64,000 nt of DNA. It comes from Nocardioides sp. YIM 152315 (lineage in GTDB: Bacteria; Actinomycetota; Actinomycetes; Propionibacteriales; Nocardioidaceae). The notes under the pieces were generated by a model, which was given only the letters and a program-made list of their open reading frames with translations, made no database searches and had not been told where the DNA came from. Of this stretch, positions 16,619 through 25,996 are shown piece by piece. Numbering within the stretch: position 1 is the stretch's first letter; each line of letters starts with the position of its first letter. The stretch is taken from NCBI RefSeq assembly GCF_029210375.1, contig NZ_JARGER010000038.1, positions 124,001 to 188,000 of the forward strand, given 5' to 3'. A program made the translations under genes and the position numbers.

Positions 16619-17113
16619 TCAGCGCAGCGGCTCGGTGAGGATCAGCGTAAGCCGGTCCTGGCGCATCGGGTCGACGGCCGGCGCGGTGCGCTGGACGCCG
16701 AGGTCGAGGGCCAGCGTCCTGGCCGCCCGCTTGAGCTTCTGCGGGTAGTAGACCGTGGTCGACGGGATCGTGCCGTACCAGTTGTCGGAGCCGACGACGG
16801 CCCAGCCGATGCCGGTCGCGCGGTCGGCGACGCGGCCGGCCAGGCCCGTGATGCCGGAGTTGTTGTAGACCTCGACGTAGACCTTGCCGCGCCGGACCGG
16901 CGGCTTCTTCGGCTTGGCGTCCTTGGTGGGCTGGTACGACGGCGAGGGCGACTCCTTCGGCTTCTCCTCCTGGACGACCGGGGTGACCTCGCGCTCGGTC
17001 GGCTCGCCGCCGCGGGTGGCGACGTAGGCGATGCCGGCCATGGCGACGGCCAGGACGCTGAGGATGACGACCGGGGACGGGAACACCGCTCCCCGCTGGT
17101 TGCGCGCGGCCAC
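16619..17113 (-). CDS. Membrane-anchored LytR C-terminal-domain protein
   Basis: A 164-aa protein with one N-terminal transmembrane segment (about 13-32, PSPVVILSVLAVAMAGIAYV), a charged Lys/Pro-rich linker (about 35-75) and a LytR_C domain (VEVYNNSGITGLAGRVADR to the end). Such domains occur at the C-terminus of LytR-CpsA-Psr cell-wall ligases and in small stand-alone membrane proteins such as this one. The active LCP domain is absent, so it is not itself a ligase. It is 3 bases downstream of the DUF3263 gene, a conserved actinobacterial pair. Confidence 0.85.
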   Translation of the reverse strand: MAARNQRGAVFPSPVVILSVLAVAMAGIAYVATRGGEPTEREVTPVVQEEKPKESPSPSYQPTKDAKPKKPPVRRGKVYVEVYNNSGITGLAGRVADRATGIGWAVVGSDNWYGTIPSTTVYYPQKLKRAARTLALDLGVQRTAPAVDPMRQDRLTLILTEPLR

Positions 17114-17116
17114 GAC

Positions 17117-17413
17117 TCAGACCTCGAAACCGAGCCGGCGGGCGGAGCGCTGACGCTGGCGCGCGGCCCGGAGGCGGCGCAGCCGGCGCACGAGCAGCGG
17201 ATCGGCGGCGAGTGCCTCCGGCCGGTCGATCAGCGCGTTGAGCACCTGGTAGTAGCGCGTCGACGACATGTCGAACTGCTCGCGGACCGCGGTCTCCTTG
17301 GCGCCGGCGTACTTCCACCACTGGCGCTCGAAGGCCAGGATCTCCTGGTCGCGCTCGCTCAGGCCGGGCGTCGCGTCGCCGGCGTCGCCGTGGACTGCGT
17401 TGGCGGCGTCCAT
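17117..17413 (-). CDS. DUF3263 protein (small helix-turn-helix-like)
   Basis: A 98-aa DUF3263 protein. The core LSERDQEILAFERQWWKYAG, then a segment resembling a helix-turn-helix (FDMSSTRYYQVLNALI, about 49-64), then an Arg-rich tail. It is probably a small DNA-binding or regulatory protein; function is unproven for the family. ATG 17413 has a strong GGGGGAGGAG ribosome binding site. The promoter is TATAGT at 17460-17465. Confidence 0.85.
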   Translation of the reverse strand: MDAANAVHGDAGDATPGLSERDQEILAFERQWWKYAGAKETAVREQFDMSSTRYYQVLNALIDRPEALAADPLLVRRLRRLRAARQRQRSARRLGFEV

Positions 17414-17459
17414 GGTGCTCCTCCCCCGGAGATCGACTCGTGTCGACACTGTCGGCTTC

Positions 17460-17465
17460 ACTATA
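17460..17465 (-). promoter_or_regulatory. -10 element of the DUF3263/LytR_C operon
   Basis: TATAGT, giving a leader of about 40 bases. The leader contains the palindrome GTGTCGACAC and ends with a clear ribosome binding site, in contrast to the leaderless genes around it. Confidence 0.6.
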
Positions 17466-17514
17466 GGACCGCGAACCACATCGATGTGATTCGGCCGGCG
17501 GCGAGTCGCACCGC

Positions 17515-17520
17515 TACTGT
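17515..17520 (+). promoter_or_regulatory. Leaderless -10 element of the Gfo/Idh/MocA gene
   Basis: TACTGT with a 6-base gap to the ATG at 17527. Confidence 0.55.
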
Positions 17521-17526
17521 CCGGCC

Positions 17527-18576
17527 ATGACCGAGCTCACCGGCGACCTCGGCTGGGGCATCCTCGCCACGGGCAAGATCGCGCACACCTTCGCCCACGA
17601 CCTGGCCCTGGTGCCCGGCGCCCGGCTCGCCGCGGTCGGCTCCCGACGGCTCGCGAGCGCCGAGGCGTTCGCCGCGGAGCACGGCGGCACGGCGTACGGC
17701 TCCTACGAGGAGCTGGTCGCCGACCCGGGCGTCGACGTCGTCTACGTCGCGACGCCGCACGCGCTGCACCTCGACAACGCCCGGTTGGCGTTCGAGGCGG
17801 GCAAGCACGTGCTGTGCGAGAAGCCGGTCACGCTCGACGCCGCCGACGCCGAGGAGATGGTGCGGCTGGCGCGGCACCACGATCGCTTCCTGATGGAGGC
17901 GATGTGGACCGCGTGCCACCCGACGATCCGGGCGCTGCGCGAGCGGTTGCGCTCCGGTGTGCTCGGACGGCCGCGGCACCTGCACGCGGAGCTCGGCTTC
18001 CGGGTCGAGGCGCCGCCCGAGGACCGGATGCTCGACCCGGCCCTCGGCGCGTCCGCGCTGCTCGACATGGGCGTCTACCCGCTCACCTTCGCCCACCTGA
18101 TGCTCGGTCCCGCGCTGGAGGTGCACGCGACCGGCGACCTGAGCCGCGACGGCATCGACGTCGACATCTCCATGACGGGCCGGTACGCCGACGGCGCGCT
18201 CGCCACCATGACCGCGTCGATCACGTCCTGGTCGTCGCGGCGGGCCGAGATCGCGACCGACCTCGGCCGCGTCGAGCTCGACGACTTCCACCACCCGGCA
18301 CGGGCGACCTTCACTCCCGTCGTCCCGGCCGAGGGCGGACGCGCGGCCGAGCCCGGCGAGCCGGTCGAGATCTCCGGCACCGAGCCGGTCATCGGTCGCG
18401 GCTACGGCCACGAGATCGTCGAGGTCGGCCGGTGCCTGCGCGCGGGCCTGCGGGAGAGCCCGCTGGTGCCGCACGAGCAGACGCTCGCGATCCTGCGGCT
18501 GATGGACGACGTACGCCGCCAGGTCGGTGTCACCTTCGCGACCGGCGCGCCGCCCGCCGAGGCGCGGCCGGTCTGA
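17527..18576 (+). CDS. Gfo/Idh/MocA-family NAD(P)-dependent oxidoreductase
   Basis: A 349-aa sugar- or polyol-type dehydrogenase. The N-terminal Rossmann domain starts GWGILATGKIAHTFAHDL and contains the family motif CEKPVTLDAADAEEM near 97-111. The C-terminal alpha/beta domain (about 130-345) has the usual substrate-side segment LDMGVYPLTFA. It stands alone between divergent and convergent neighbours, so the substrate cannot be read from context. It resembles the dihydrodiol/xylose dehydrogenase-like branch. Confidence 0.9.
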   Translation: MTELTGDLGWGILATGKIAHTFAHDLALVPGARLAAVGSRRLASAEAFAAEHGGTAYGSYEELVADPGVDVVYVATPHALHLDNARLAFEAGKHVLCEKPVTLDAADAEEMVRLARHHDRFLMEAMWTACHPTIRALRERLRSGVLGRPRHLHAELGFRVEAPPEDRMLDPALGASALLDMGVYPLTFAHLMLGPALEVHATGDLSRDGIDVDISMTGRYADGALATMTASITSWSSRRAEIATDLGRVELDDFHHPARATFTPVVPAEGGRAAEPGEPVEISGTEPVIGRGYGHEIVEVGRCLRAGLRESPLVPHEQTLAILRLMDDVRRQVGVTFATGAPPAEARPV

Positions 18577-18579
18577 TCC

Positions 18580-19779
18580 TCAGCGCCTCACCCGCCGGGC
18601 GCGGAACCGCTCGTCGGCGGAGCAGTAGCTGCCCTTCGGGCCGACGTAGCCGAAGGAGCCCTGCGTCACCCGACGGCCGACCGCCTTCAGCTGGAGGGAG
18701 ACGGAGAAGAGCGGCTTCACCTGCCTGGCGTCGACGACACCGCCGCCACCGATGCGGGTCTTCGGGAAGCCGTAGATGTTGTCGGTGTAGGTCGCGTAGT
18801 CGAGGGGTGGCTGGCAGCGGGTGCGGGTCTCGACCCGGAACCTCGCGACGCGTGCGGTCCGCCCGCCGGTGATCGTGAACGCGACGCTGCCGTCGGCGGA
18901 GCGGTAGCGGCCGGGCACCGGTCGCGCGGGCGCCCTGACCAGCCGCACCGGGACCTTGCGGCGGACCGTGTCGCCGTTCTCGCTCGTCACGCGGAGCCGC
19001 AGCGGGCCGACCTTGCGGCTCTTGGCCCGGACGCGGATGACCGCCTCGCGGACGTAGTCCTGGTCGATCGTGCCGAGCGACTGGCCGGTGACGGCGAGGC
19101 CCCGACCCGACCCCCGCACCACGACCCGACGCGCCTCCGCGGCGTTGAGGCCGCGCACCGGCACCCGGACGACGTGCCATTGACCGCGCACCAGGCGCAG
19201 CTTGCCGCGCACCTGCTTGTCCAGGATCCTCGGGCGATCGATGCCCAGTTGCGGCTCCAGGTGGACCGCGGTCAGGTTGCCGCCGAGGAAGGACACCACC
19301 TCGCCGCCCACCCCGAGGATCGCCCCGGCGCAGTCCCACGGCTGATAGCCGGCCTCTTCGGCGGCGAGGTCGAGCGTGAGCGTGCGGCCGGTGCGCGTCC
19401 AGCCCGCGGCCAGGTCGGTCGTCGACGACTCGTACTGGTCGGCGTCGAGGAAGTCGTCGAGCTGGCAGATGCCGTCCACCAGCGGGCCGAACGCCACGAC
19501 GACGGTGGCGCCCGTGGCCGCCGTCGGCTCGGCGTCGAGCACGACGGTCGCCTGGACCCGGGCGCCGCTGACGTCGGCGCGCACCGACGCCGACGACAGG
19601 CGCTGGGCGCCCATCCCGGTCCCGGTGCCGACGCCGTCGCGGACCGTCAGGTCCGCGGTCCGCTCGACCACGACGTCGTCCGCCGCCGCGGGCGGGCCGA
19701 GCGCCACCGCGCCGAGTCCCGACAGGACGAGCGCGAGGGCCACAGCTCCCGACGCGAGCGGACGATGCACACGACCCAT
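18580..19779 (-). CDS. Secreted protein of unknown function
   Basis: A 399-aa protein with a Sec signal peptide (basic GRVHRP, hydrophobic core AVALALVLSGLGAVAL, likely cut after PPAAA near residue 32). The mature part is beta-rich and basic, with four scattered cysteines (QLDDF, PWDCAG, TRCQPP and SYCSAD regions) that could pair outside the cell. I do not recognise a domain. It converges on the Gfo/Idh/MocA gene with 3 bases between stops. ATG 19779 follows a GGGGG stretch. Confidence 0.75.
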   Translation of the reverse strand: MGRVHRPLASGAVALALVLSGLGAVALGPPAAADDVVVERTADLTVRDGVGTGTGMGAQRLSSASVRADVSGARVQATVVLDAEPTAATGATVVVAFGPLVDGICQLDDFLDADQYESSTTDLAAGWTRTGRTLTLDLAAEEAGYQPWDCAGAILGVGGEVVSFLGGNLTAVHLEPQLGIDRPRILDKQVRGKLRLVRGQWHVVRVPVRGLNAAEARRVVVRGSGRGLAVTGQSLGTIDQDYVREAVIRVRAKSRKVGPLRLRVTSENGDTVRRKVPVRLVRAPARPVPGRYRSADGSVAFTITGGRTARVARFRVETRTRCQPPLDYATYTDNIYGFPKTRIGGGGVVDARQVKPLFSVSLQLKAVGRRVTQGSFGYVGPKGSYCSADERFRARRVRR

Positions 19780-19811
19780 GATTCGAGACCCCCGTTGTCG
19801 GCGTACACCGG

Positions 19812-19817
19812 AGACTA
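19812..19817 (-). promoter_or_regulatory. Probable -10 of the secreted-protein gene
   Basis: TAGTCT on the minus strand about 32 bases before the ATG at 19779; short leader with a GGGGG ribosome binding site. Confidence 0.4.
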
Positions 19818-19890
19818 GCGGTCATCCCCGTTGATTCACCAAGGGTCTACGCACCCAGCGCACGCACCTCGCTGCGTTGGCGACGCTCGT

Positions 19891-20529
19891 CTAACGCAGG
19901 AACTTCAGCACCGCCGCCACGCGACGGTGGGCCGCGCTGTCGTCGGGGAGCAGCCCGAGCTTGGCGAAGATCCGCTGCGTGTGCTTCTCGACGCCGGCGA
20001 GGGTGACCGAGAGCTCCTCGGCGATCGCCGCGTTGGACCGGCCCTGGGCCATCAGCGCCAGCACCTCGCGCTCGCGCGGAGTCAGGTCGGTGAGCGGGTC
20101 CCGGTTGCGACCCATCAACTGGCGCACGACGAGCGGGTCGAGCGCGGTGCCGCCGGCCGCCACCGCCTGCACCGCGCCGAGGAAGTCGTCGAGGTCGCTG
20201 ACCCGGTCCTTGAGCAGGTAGCCGACACCCCCGTCGCCCGTGGCGAGCAGCTCGTCGGCGTACGACACCTCGACGTACTGCGACAGCACGAGCAGCCGGG
20301 CGTCCGGCCACGACCGTCGCACCTCGACCGCGGCGCGGAGCCCCTCGTCGGTGTGGCTCGGCGGCATGCGTACGTCGACCACGCCGAGCTCGGGTCGTTC
20401 GGCGAGCATGGTCGCGACGAACGCCGGGCCGTCGCCGACCGACCCGACCACCTCGTGCCCGGCGTCGGCGAGCAGCAGCTGCAGGCCCTCGCGCAGCAGC
20501 AGCGAGTCGTCGGCGATGACCACCCTCAT
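19891..20529 (-). CDS. NarL/LuxR-family response regulator
   Basis: A 212-aa response regulator. The receiver domain carries the acidic pair D7/D8, the phospho-acceptor D52 ([10 protein letters not shown]) and a C-terminal LuxR helix-turn-helix ([25 protein letters not shown], given here as [12 protein letters not shown] and [11 protein letters not shown]). ATG 20529 is chosen because the first receiver strand RVVIADDS follows at once. It lies 10 bases downstream of the histidine kinase stop, so the two form a two-component system. The controlled genes are not evident. Confidence 0.93.
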   Translation of the reverse strand: MRVVIADDSLLLREGLQLLLADAGHEVVGSVGDGPAFVATMLAERPELGVVDVRMPPSHTDEGLRAAVEVRRSWPDARLLVLSQYVEVSYADELLATGDGGVGYLLKDRVSDLDDFLGAVQAVAAGGTALDPLVVRQLMGRNRDPLTDLTPREREVLALMAQGRSNAAIAEELSVTLAGVEKHTQRIFAKLGLLPDDSAAHRRVAAVLKFLR

Positions 20530-20539
20530 CCGTGCGCCC

Positions 20540-21850
20540 TCATGTGGGGATCCTCGCAACCACGGCCGTGCCCGCGCCCACGGGGGAGCTGACGTCGAGC
20601 GTCCCGTCGACGGCGGCGAGCCGCTGGCGCAGCCCGGCCAGGCCCAGGCCCTTCGACGGGTGCGCGCCGCCGACGCCGTCGTCCTCGACCCGCACCTCGA
20701 GCTCGGTCCCGACGGCCACCACCGAGACCTCGGCGGACGACGCGTGGCTGTGCTTGGCGACGTTGGTGAGCGCCTCGGCGACGACGAAGTAGACCGCGGT
20801 CTCGACGTGCGGGGGCAGCTGCGCGGGGACGTCGATGCGGGAGTGCACCGGCAGACTGCTGTGGTTCAGCATCTCCGCGAGCGCGGCCGACAGGCCCCGG
20901 TCGACCAGCAGCGGCGGCGCGATGCCGCGGCTGAGCGAGCGCAGCTCGGCCACGGTCTCGCGCGCCTGGAGCAGGGCGGCGTCGAGCGTCTCGGCCGCAC
21001 GCTCCGGGTCGTCGGCGACCTGCCGCTTGGCGCGACCGAGGTCCATGGTCAGCCGGACCAGCCGCTGCTGCGGGCCGTCGTGGATGTCGCGCTCGAGACG
21101 ACGCAGCGACTCGGCCTCCGCCAGCCGGGCGGCGTCACGGCCGCCCTCGACCCGCGCGACCTCGCTCTGCAGCTCGGCGCGGCTGGAGAGCAGCACCCAG
21201 GCGAGGCTGGCGTGCATCGTGGCCACCAGCCGCACCGCCCAGGGCAGCGTCAGCACGAACGCGACGCCGAGCGCCACGTTGACCCAGCTCTCCGCCGTAC
21301 GACCGTCGCCGAAGCCGAGGTAGTAGGCGAGCCCGTGGTCGTCGTCGGTCTCGGGGATGAATCGCTGCCAGAACCAGTAGGTCAGGCCACCGGCCGCGCC
21401 CGCCCACCAGGCGAGCGTGACACCGAACGCGATCGTCCCGGTGACCAGCCCCACCAGCGCCCAGACCACGTCGAGCCACGACTGCGCGTCCCGCAGCGGC
21501 GTGAGCTGCCGCCGCCAGAACCCGTCGCCGGAGCGCGGGCAGAGGTACGACGGGGTCGCGGCGCGCCGGCCGAGCATCCCCTCCATCCGGATCCGCTCGA
21601 AGCGCGCGAAGCCCCGGGCCACCATCACTCCGAGCGAGATCAGCAGGACGCCGCCGATGAAGATCGACAGCGCCACCCCGAGCGCGAGATCCACGACGAT
21701 GACCACGAAGCCGACCAGCGCGATCGGGAACGCCGACAGCGAGTAGCCGCTCTCGTAGAGCACGCGCCGCAGCCCGCGCGGGCGCAGGGGGGCGGTCGCG
21801 GCGGGCGTCGTGGTTGTCATCGCCTCGGGTGGGTACACCGTCTGTGTCAT
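20540..21850 (-). CDS. Membrane sensor histidine kinase (HisKA_3)
   Basis: A 436-aa kinase. The N-terminal sensor part has about four hydrophobic segments (near 40-78, 127-162 and 190-222), a duplicated DUF-like sensor layout of the LiaS/DesK type. The dimerisation helix has phospho-accepting H257 in [12 protein letters not shown], and the HATPase domain has [13 protein letters not shown] and [21 protein letters not shown]. It pairs with the regulator at 19891. ATG 21850 is supported by TAGCGT seven bases upstream. The signal is unknown. Confidence 0.92.
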   Translation of the reverse strand: MTQTVYPPEAMTTTTPAATAPLRPRGLRRVLYESGYSLSAFPIALVGFVVIVVDLALGVALSIFIGGVLLISLGVMVARGFARFERIRMEGMLGRRAATPSYLCPRSGDGFWRRQLTPLRDAQSWLDVVWALVGLVTGTIAFGVTLAWWAGAAGGLTYWFWQRFIPETDDDHGLAYYLGFGDGRTAESWVNVALGVAFVLTLPWAVRLVATMHASLAWVLLSSRAELQSEVARVEGGRDAARLAEAESLRRLERDIHDGPQQRLVRLTMDLGRAKRQVADDPERAAETLDAALLQARETVAELRSLSRGIAPPLLVDRGLSAALAEMLNHSSLPVHSRIDVPAQLPPHVETAVYFVVAEALTNVAKHSHASSAEVSVVAVGTELEVRVEDDGVGGAHPSKGLGLAGLRQRLAAVDGTLDVSSPVGAGTAVVARIPT

Positions 21851-21857
21851 GCCTCAG

Positions 21858-21863
21858 ACGCTA
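21858..21863 (-). promoter_or_regulatory. Leaderless -10 element of the histidine kinase
   Basis: TAGCGT with a 7-base gap to the ATG at 21850. Confidence 0.55.
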
Positions 21864-21939
21864 GGAATCACGGGACTTCTGCACGATCCTGCCAGCCCGA
21901 CGGTCGTGGTCGGGCCAGCCCGACACTTTCGGGCACCAC

Positions 21940-21945
21940 TAGGGT
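21940..21945 (+). promoter_or_regulatory. Leaderless -10 element of otsA
   Basis: TAGGGT with a 7-base gap to the GTG at 21953. Confidence 0.55.
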
Positions 21946-21952
21946 GAGGGGC

Positions 21953-23392
21953 GTGTCCACCGCTGGCGGAGCAGACCTGGTCATCGTCGCGAACCGACTG
22001 CCGGTCGACCGGGTCGAGAACCCCGACGGGTCGCCCGGCTGGCGCCCCTCACCGGGAGGACTGGTCTCCGCGCTGGAGCCGGTGATGCGCGCCAACGACG
22101 GCACCTGGATCGGCTGGCCCGGCGGCACCGACACCGGCCTCGAGCCGTTCGAGGCCGACGGCCTCGACCTGGTGCCGATGTCGATGGCGCCCCAGGAGGT
22201 CGAGGAGTTCTACGAGGGCTTCTCCAACGCGACCCTGTGGCCGCTCTACCACGACGTCGTCGCCAAGCCGGAGTTCCACCGCGAGTGGTGGGACACCTAC
22301 GTCGCGGTCAACCGTCGGTTCGCCGAGCGCGCTGCCGAGGTGGCGGCGGAGGCGGCGACCGTGTGGGTGCACGACTACCAGCTCCAGCTGGTGCCGGCGA
22401 TGCTCCGCGAGCTGCGGCCAGACCTGCGGATCGGGTTCTACCTGCACATCCCGTTCCCGCCGGCCGAGCTCTTCCAGCAGCTGCCGTGGCGCCGGCAGCT
22501 CCTCGAGGGCCTGCTCGGTGCGGACCTCGTCGGGTTCCAGCTCAGCGGCGCCGCCCAGAACTTCGTCCGCCTCGTCCGTCAGCGCGTCGGCCACAAGACC
22601 CATCGCGACCTGATCTACCTCGCCGACGGCCGGACCGTGCGCGCCAAGGCGTTCCCGATCTCGATCGACTCCGCCGGCTACGAGGAGCTGGCCCGGTCCC
22701 AGGAGGTCGCCGCGCGCGCGGAGGAGATCCGCGAGGCGCTCGGCAACCCCCGCAAGATCTTCCTGGGCGTCGACCGGCTCGACTACACCAAGGGCATCTA
22801 CGCGCGGCTGCGCGCGTTCGCCGAGCTGATGCACGACGGCCGGCTCGACGTCGAGGACGCGGTGTTCGTCCAGGTCGCCACGCCCTCGCGGGAGCAGGTC
22901 GAGCAGTACCGCATCCTGCGTGACGACATCGAACGGCTGGTGGGCCGCATCAACGGCGACCTGGGCAAGATCGGCCAGCCGGCGATCCACTACCTGCACG
23001 CGTCGTACCCGCGCGAGGAGATGGCGGCCTTCTTCCGTGCTGCCGACATCATGGTGGTCACCCCGCTGCGCGACGGAATGAACCTGGTCGCCAAGGAGTA
23101 CGTCGCCTGCCGCTTCGACAACGACGGCGCGCTCGTGCTCTCCGAGTTCGCCGGCGCCGCCGACGAGCTGCGCCAGGCGTGGCTGATCAACCCCTACGAC
23201 ATCAACGGCATGAAGTCCGCGCTGCTCGACGCCTACGGCGCCGAGGACCGCGAGCTGACCCGGCGGATGAAGGCGATGCGCAAGCAGGTGATGGAGCACG
23301 ACGTCGGCGCCTGGGCCGAGAGCTTCCTCACCGAGCTCGGCGCGGTGCGGCCCTCGCACGGCAAGAGCGTCCGGCCCGCCCGGCGGTCCTGA
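21953..23392 (+). CDS. otsA: Alpha,alpha-trehalose-phosphate synthase
   Basis: A 479-aa GT20 retaining glycosyltransferase making trehalose 6-phosphate from glucose 6-phosphate and an NDP-glucose. Recognisable segments are [12 protein letters not shown] (10-21), the [10 protein letters not shown] loop, [53 protein letters not shown] and [20 protein letters not shown] 21953 was chosen from the leaderless -10 and because the conserved part starts within 10 residues. Its partner OtsB is at 15752. The upstream region is shared with the divergent histidine kinase. Confidence 0.96.
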   Translation: MSTAGGADLVIVANRLPVDRVENPDGSPGWRPSPGGLVSALEPVMRANDGTWIGWPGGTDTGLEPFEADGLDLVPMSMAPQEVEEFYEGFSNATLWPLYHDVVAKPEFHREWWDTYVAVNRRFAERAAEVAAEAATVWVHDYQLQLVPAMLRELRPDLRIGFYLHIPFPPAELFQQLPWRRQLLEGLLGADLVGFQLSGAAQNFVRLVRQRVGHKTHRDLIYLADGRTVRAKAFPISIDSAGYEELARSQEVAARAEEIREALGNPRKIFLGVDRLDYTKGIYARLRAFAELMHDGRLDVEDAVFVQVATPSREQVEQYRILRDDIERLVGRINGDLGKIGQPAIHYLHASYPREEMAAFFRAADIMVVTPLRDGMNLVAKEYVACRFDNDGALVLSEFAGAADELRQAWLINPYDINGMKSALLDAYGAEDRELTRRMKAMRKQVMEHDVGAWAESFLTELGAVRPSHGKSVRPARRS

Positions 23393-23409
23393 CGGAGGCG
23401 CGACCCCGG

Positions 23410-23415
23410 TAGGTT
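23410..23415 (+). promoter_or_regulatory. Leaderless -10 element of the PhaC-like hydrolase
   Basis: TAGGTT with a 7-base gap to the ATG at 23423. Confidence 0.5.
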
Positions 23416-23422
23416 CGAGGCC

Positions 23423-24622
23423 ATGGACCTGCTGCCGAAGCCGGACCAGGTGGTCACGGCGGCCGCCAACCTCGCACGCCTGCTGGTGTACGGCGGGCTC
23501 GCCGACCTGCGTCCGATGGCGCGCACGCTGGTCGACGAGGGCACGCTGCGCGAGGTCTACCACTACCGCCCCGCACCCGAGACCGAGCAGCGGGGCGACC
23601 CGGTGCTGCTGGTCACGCCCCTCGCCGCGCCCGCGACGTGCTTCGACCTGCGCCGGGGCGGCTCACTGGTCGAGCACCTGGTCGCCGGCGGGCGGCCCAC
23701 CTACCTCGTCGAGTACGGCGCCGTCTCCTTCCGCGACCGCTCGCTCGGGCTCGAGCACTGGGTCGAGCAGGTCGCGCCGACGGCGATCCGCGAGGTGTCC
23801 CGGCACGCGGGCGGGCGGCCGGTGCACGTGGTGGGATGGAGCCTCGGCGGCATCTTCGCGATGCTCGCGGCCGCCGCCTCCCGCGACCTGCCGCTCGCGT
23901 CGCTCTCGGTGCTCGGATCGCCGGTCGACGTGACGAGGGTGCCGCTCGTCGCGCCGCTGCGCCCCCTGCTGACCGCAGCGGACTGGCCGGGGCTCGTCAC
24001 GCGCACCTACCGCGCCCTCGGCGGGGCGCCGCCGCTGGTGGGCTGGGCCTTCCAGCTCGCCTCCGTCCAGAAGCTCGTCACCAAGCCGCTCGCGATCGCC
24101 GTCCACCTCGACGACGCCGAGTGGCTGGCACAGGTCGAGGCCGTGGACCGCTTCACCGCCGCGATGACGGCCTACCCCGGCCGCAGCTTCGGGCAGCTCT
24201 ACCACCGCTTCGCCCGGGGCAACGCGCTCTCGTCCGGCACCGTGGAGCTGGGCGACCACCCGGTGTCGCTGTCGGCGATCACGGCCCCGACGCTGGTCTT
24301 CGCCGGCGCCACCGACGGGATCGCGCCGGTCGCCGCGGTGCGGGCGGTGCTGCCTCTCCTCTCCGGGTCATGCGAGGTGCGGTTCGAGATCGTGCCCGGC
24401 GGTCACCTCGGGATGCTCGCCGGCCGCGCCGCCCGCGAGACCACGTGGCAGGTGCTCGACGAGTGGTTCGCGCAGTGGGACGGACCGCGACGGCGTACGA
24501 CGAAGCGGTCGCCCGCGAAGAAGGCGGCCACCAAGGAGCCGGCCGCGACGAAGGCGGACGACATCGGCGCGAACCCGCGGCGCCGCTACTCCTCGGCCGG
24601 ATCGCGCGCGCTGTCCCGCTGA
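23423..24622 (+). CDS. Alpha/beta-fold hydrolase, PhaC-like
   Basis: A 399-aa alpha/beta hydrolase. The nucleophile elbow is VVGWSLGGIFAML near 135-147, with a serine nucleophile. PhaC synthases usually have cysteine there, so this is a PhaC-related hydrolase rather than a polyester synthase. TYLVEYGAVSFRDR resembles the PhaC oxyanion region, and FAGATDGIAPV and GGHLGMLAGRAA carry the likely Asp and His. The last 45 residues are a Lys/Ala-rich tail (RRTTKRSPAKKAATKEPAA) typical of nucleic-acid-binding or disordered ends. The substrate is unknown, probably an ester or lipid. Confidence 0.85.
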   Translation: MDLLPKPDQVVTAAANLARLLVYGGLADLRPMARTLVDEGTLREVYHYRPAPETEQRGDPVLLVTPLAAPATCFDLRRGGSLVEHLVAGGRPTYLVEYGAVSFRDRSLGLEHWVEQVAPTAIREVSRHAGGRPVHVVGWSLGGIFAMLAAAASRDLPLASLSVLGSPVDVTRVPLVAPLRPLLTAADWPGLVTRTYRALGGAPPLVGWAFQLASVQKLVTKPLAIAVHLDDAEWLAQVEAVDRFTAAMTAYPGRSFGQLYHRFARGNALSSGTVELGDHPVSLSAITAPTLVFAGATDGIAPVAAVRAVLPLLSGSCEVRFEIVPGGHLGMLAGRAARETTWQVLDEWFAQWDGPRRRTTKRSPAKKAATKEPAATKADDIGANPRRRYSSAGSRALSR

Positions 24623-24628
24623 CCCGGC

Positions 24629-24634
24629 TAGCCT
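24629..24634 (+). promoter_or_regulatory. Leaderless -10 element of the MFS/decarboxylase operon
   Basis: TAGCCT with a 6-base gap to the ATG at 24641. Confidence 0.55.
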
Positions 24635-24640
24635 CCGGTC

Positions 24641-25996
24641 ATGCCAGCCACCGTCTCGTCCGGGACCAGCCTCCCGCGCGGGGTGCGGGTGGGCTACGGC
24701 TCGGGCTCCGTCGCCACCGGCGCCTTCGGCACCGTGCCGGGCCTGATGCTGCTGCCCTACCTCACCGACAGCCTGGGCATCGCCGCCGTCGTCGCCGGCT
24801 TCATCGTCTTCCTGCCCAAGGCGTGGGACGTGGTCCTGAACCCGATCGCCGGCCGGGCCAGCGACCGCTCCGTCGACCCGCGTGGCCCACGGCGTCCGTG
24901 GCTGCTGCGCGCCGGCGTCGCGCTCGCGGGCGGCTTCGCGCTCCTCTTCGCGGCGCCCGAGATGGCGACCGGGCTCGAGGCGCTGTGGGTGCTGGTGCTG
25001 TTCCTGGCCTGCGCGACGGCGTACGCGTTCTTCCAGGTGCCGTACGTCGCGATGCCCGCGGAGATGACCTCGTCCTACGACGAGCGCACCCGGCTGATGA
25101 CCTGGCGGGTCGCGATCCTCGCGTTCACCATCATGCTGGCCGGCGCGTCCGCGCCGGCGATCCGCGACGCCGTCGGTGGCCGCGACGGCTACCGCGTGAT
25201 GGGTCTGGCGATGGCCGTCATCATCCTGGTCGGCGTCGTCAGCGCGTACGTCGGCACCCGCCGCGCCCCGATCGCCGCACCCCAGCCGGGTGCCGGCAGC
25301 CTGCGCGACCAGCTGCGCATCGTCGCGCGCGCCCGCGACTTCCGCTGGCTGCTGACCTGCTTCGTCGTCCAGGCGCTCGCGACCGGATGCATGCTGGCCG
25401 GCGTCGACTACCTGGCCTCCGACGTGCTCGGCAGCGACGGCGCGGCCACGCTGCTCTTCGTCTGCTTCGTGGGGCCCGCCCTGCTGCTCACGCCGGCCTG
25501 GTCGGCGATCGGCACCCGGGTCGGCAAGAAGCGCGGCTACGTGGCGAGCTCGGCCATCCTCGCCGCCGGCGCACTGGGCGCCGTGACCGCGCAGTCTGCG
25601 CCCGCCGCGGTCGTCTACCTCGCCGTGGTGCTCGTGGGGGTCGGGTACGCCGGATGCCAGGTCTTCCCGATGGCGATGCTGCCCGACGCCGCGGCCGTCG
25701 ACGCTCGCCGCACCGGCTCCAACCGGGCCGGCGTCTACACCGGCGTGTGGACCGCGGGCGAGACCCTGGGGCTGGCCCTCGGTCCCGGCGTCTACGCGCT
25801 GGTGCTGGCGATCGGCGGCTACCGGTCGTCGACGGACGGCGACGCGGTCCAGCCCGACTCGGCGCTCACCGCGATCACGCTCGGCTTCTCGCTGCTGCCG
25901 GCCGCGCTGATCCTGCTCAGCCTGGTCTGGCTGCGCCGCTACTCCCTGACCTCCCACGACGTCGACGGCACCCGGGATGAGAGCGTGACGGCGTGA
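24641..25996 (+). CDS. MFS transporter, MelB/GPH-like
   Basis: A 451-aa integral membrane protein with about 12 hydrophobic segments. Motifs of the glycoside-pentoside-hexuronide/cation symporter group are present: FLPKAWDVVLNPIAGRASDRS near 58-78 (loop 2-3), PYVAMPAEMTSSYDERTRLMTWR near 140-160 (given as YVAMPAEMTSSYDERT), and a central cytoplasmic loop near 205-225. Its stop overlaps the GTG of the PLP decarboxylase (GTGA), so it may import that enzyme's substrate or export its product. Related proteins include lysophospholipid carriers, so the substrate is not necessarily a sugar. Confidence 0.88.
   Translation: MPATVSSGTSLPRGVRVGYGSGSVATGAFGTVPGLMLLPYLTDSLGIAAVVAGFIVFLPKAWDVVLNPIAGRASDRSVDPRGPRRPWLLRAGVALAGGFALLFAAPEMATGLEALWVLVLFLACATAYAFFQVPYVAMPAEMTSSYDERTRLMTWRVAILAFTIMLAGASAPAIRDAVGGRDGYRVMGLAMAVIILVGVVSAYVGTRRAPIAAPQPGAGSLRDQLRIVARARDFRWLLTCFVVQALATGCMLAGVDYLASDVLGSDGAATLLFVCFVGPALLLTPAWSAIGTRVGKKRGYVASSAILAAGALGAVTAQSAPAAVVYLAVVLVGVGYAGCQVFPMAMLPDAAAVDARRTGSNRAGVYTGVWTAGETLGLALGPGVYALVLAIGGYRSSTDGDAVQPDSALTAITLGFSLLPAALILLSLVWLRRYSLTSHDVDGTRDESVTA

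Noticed and set aside
23423..24622. Polyhydroxyalkanoate synthase
   Set aside because: The nucleophile position is serine in GWSLGG, where PHA synthases have cysteine, and no phasin or other PHA gene is nearby.
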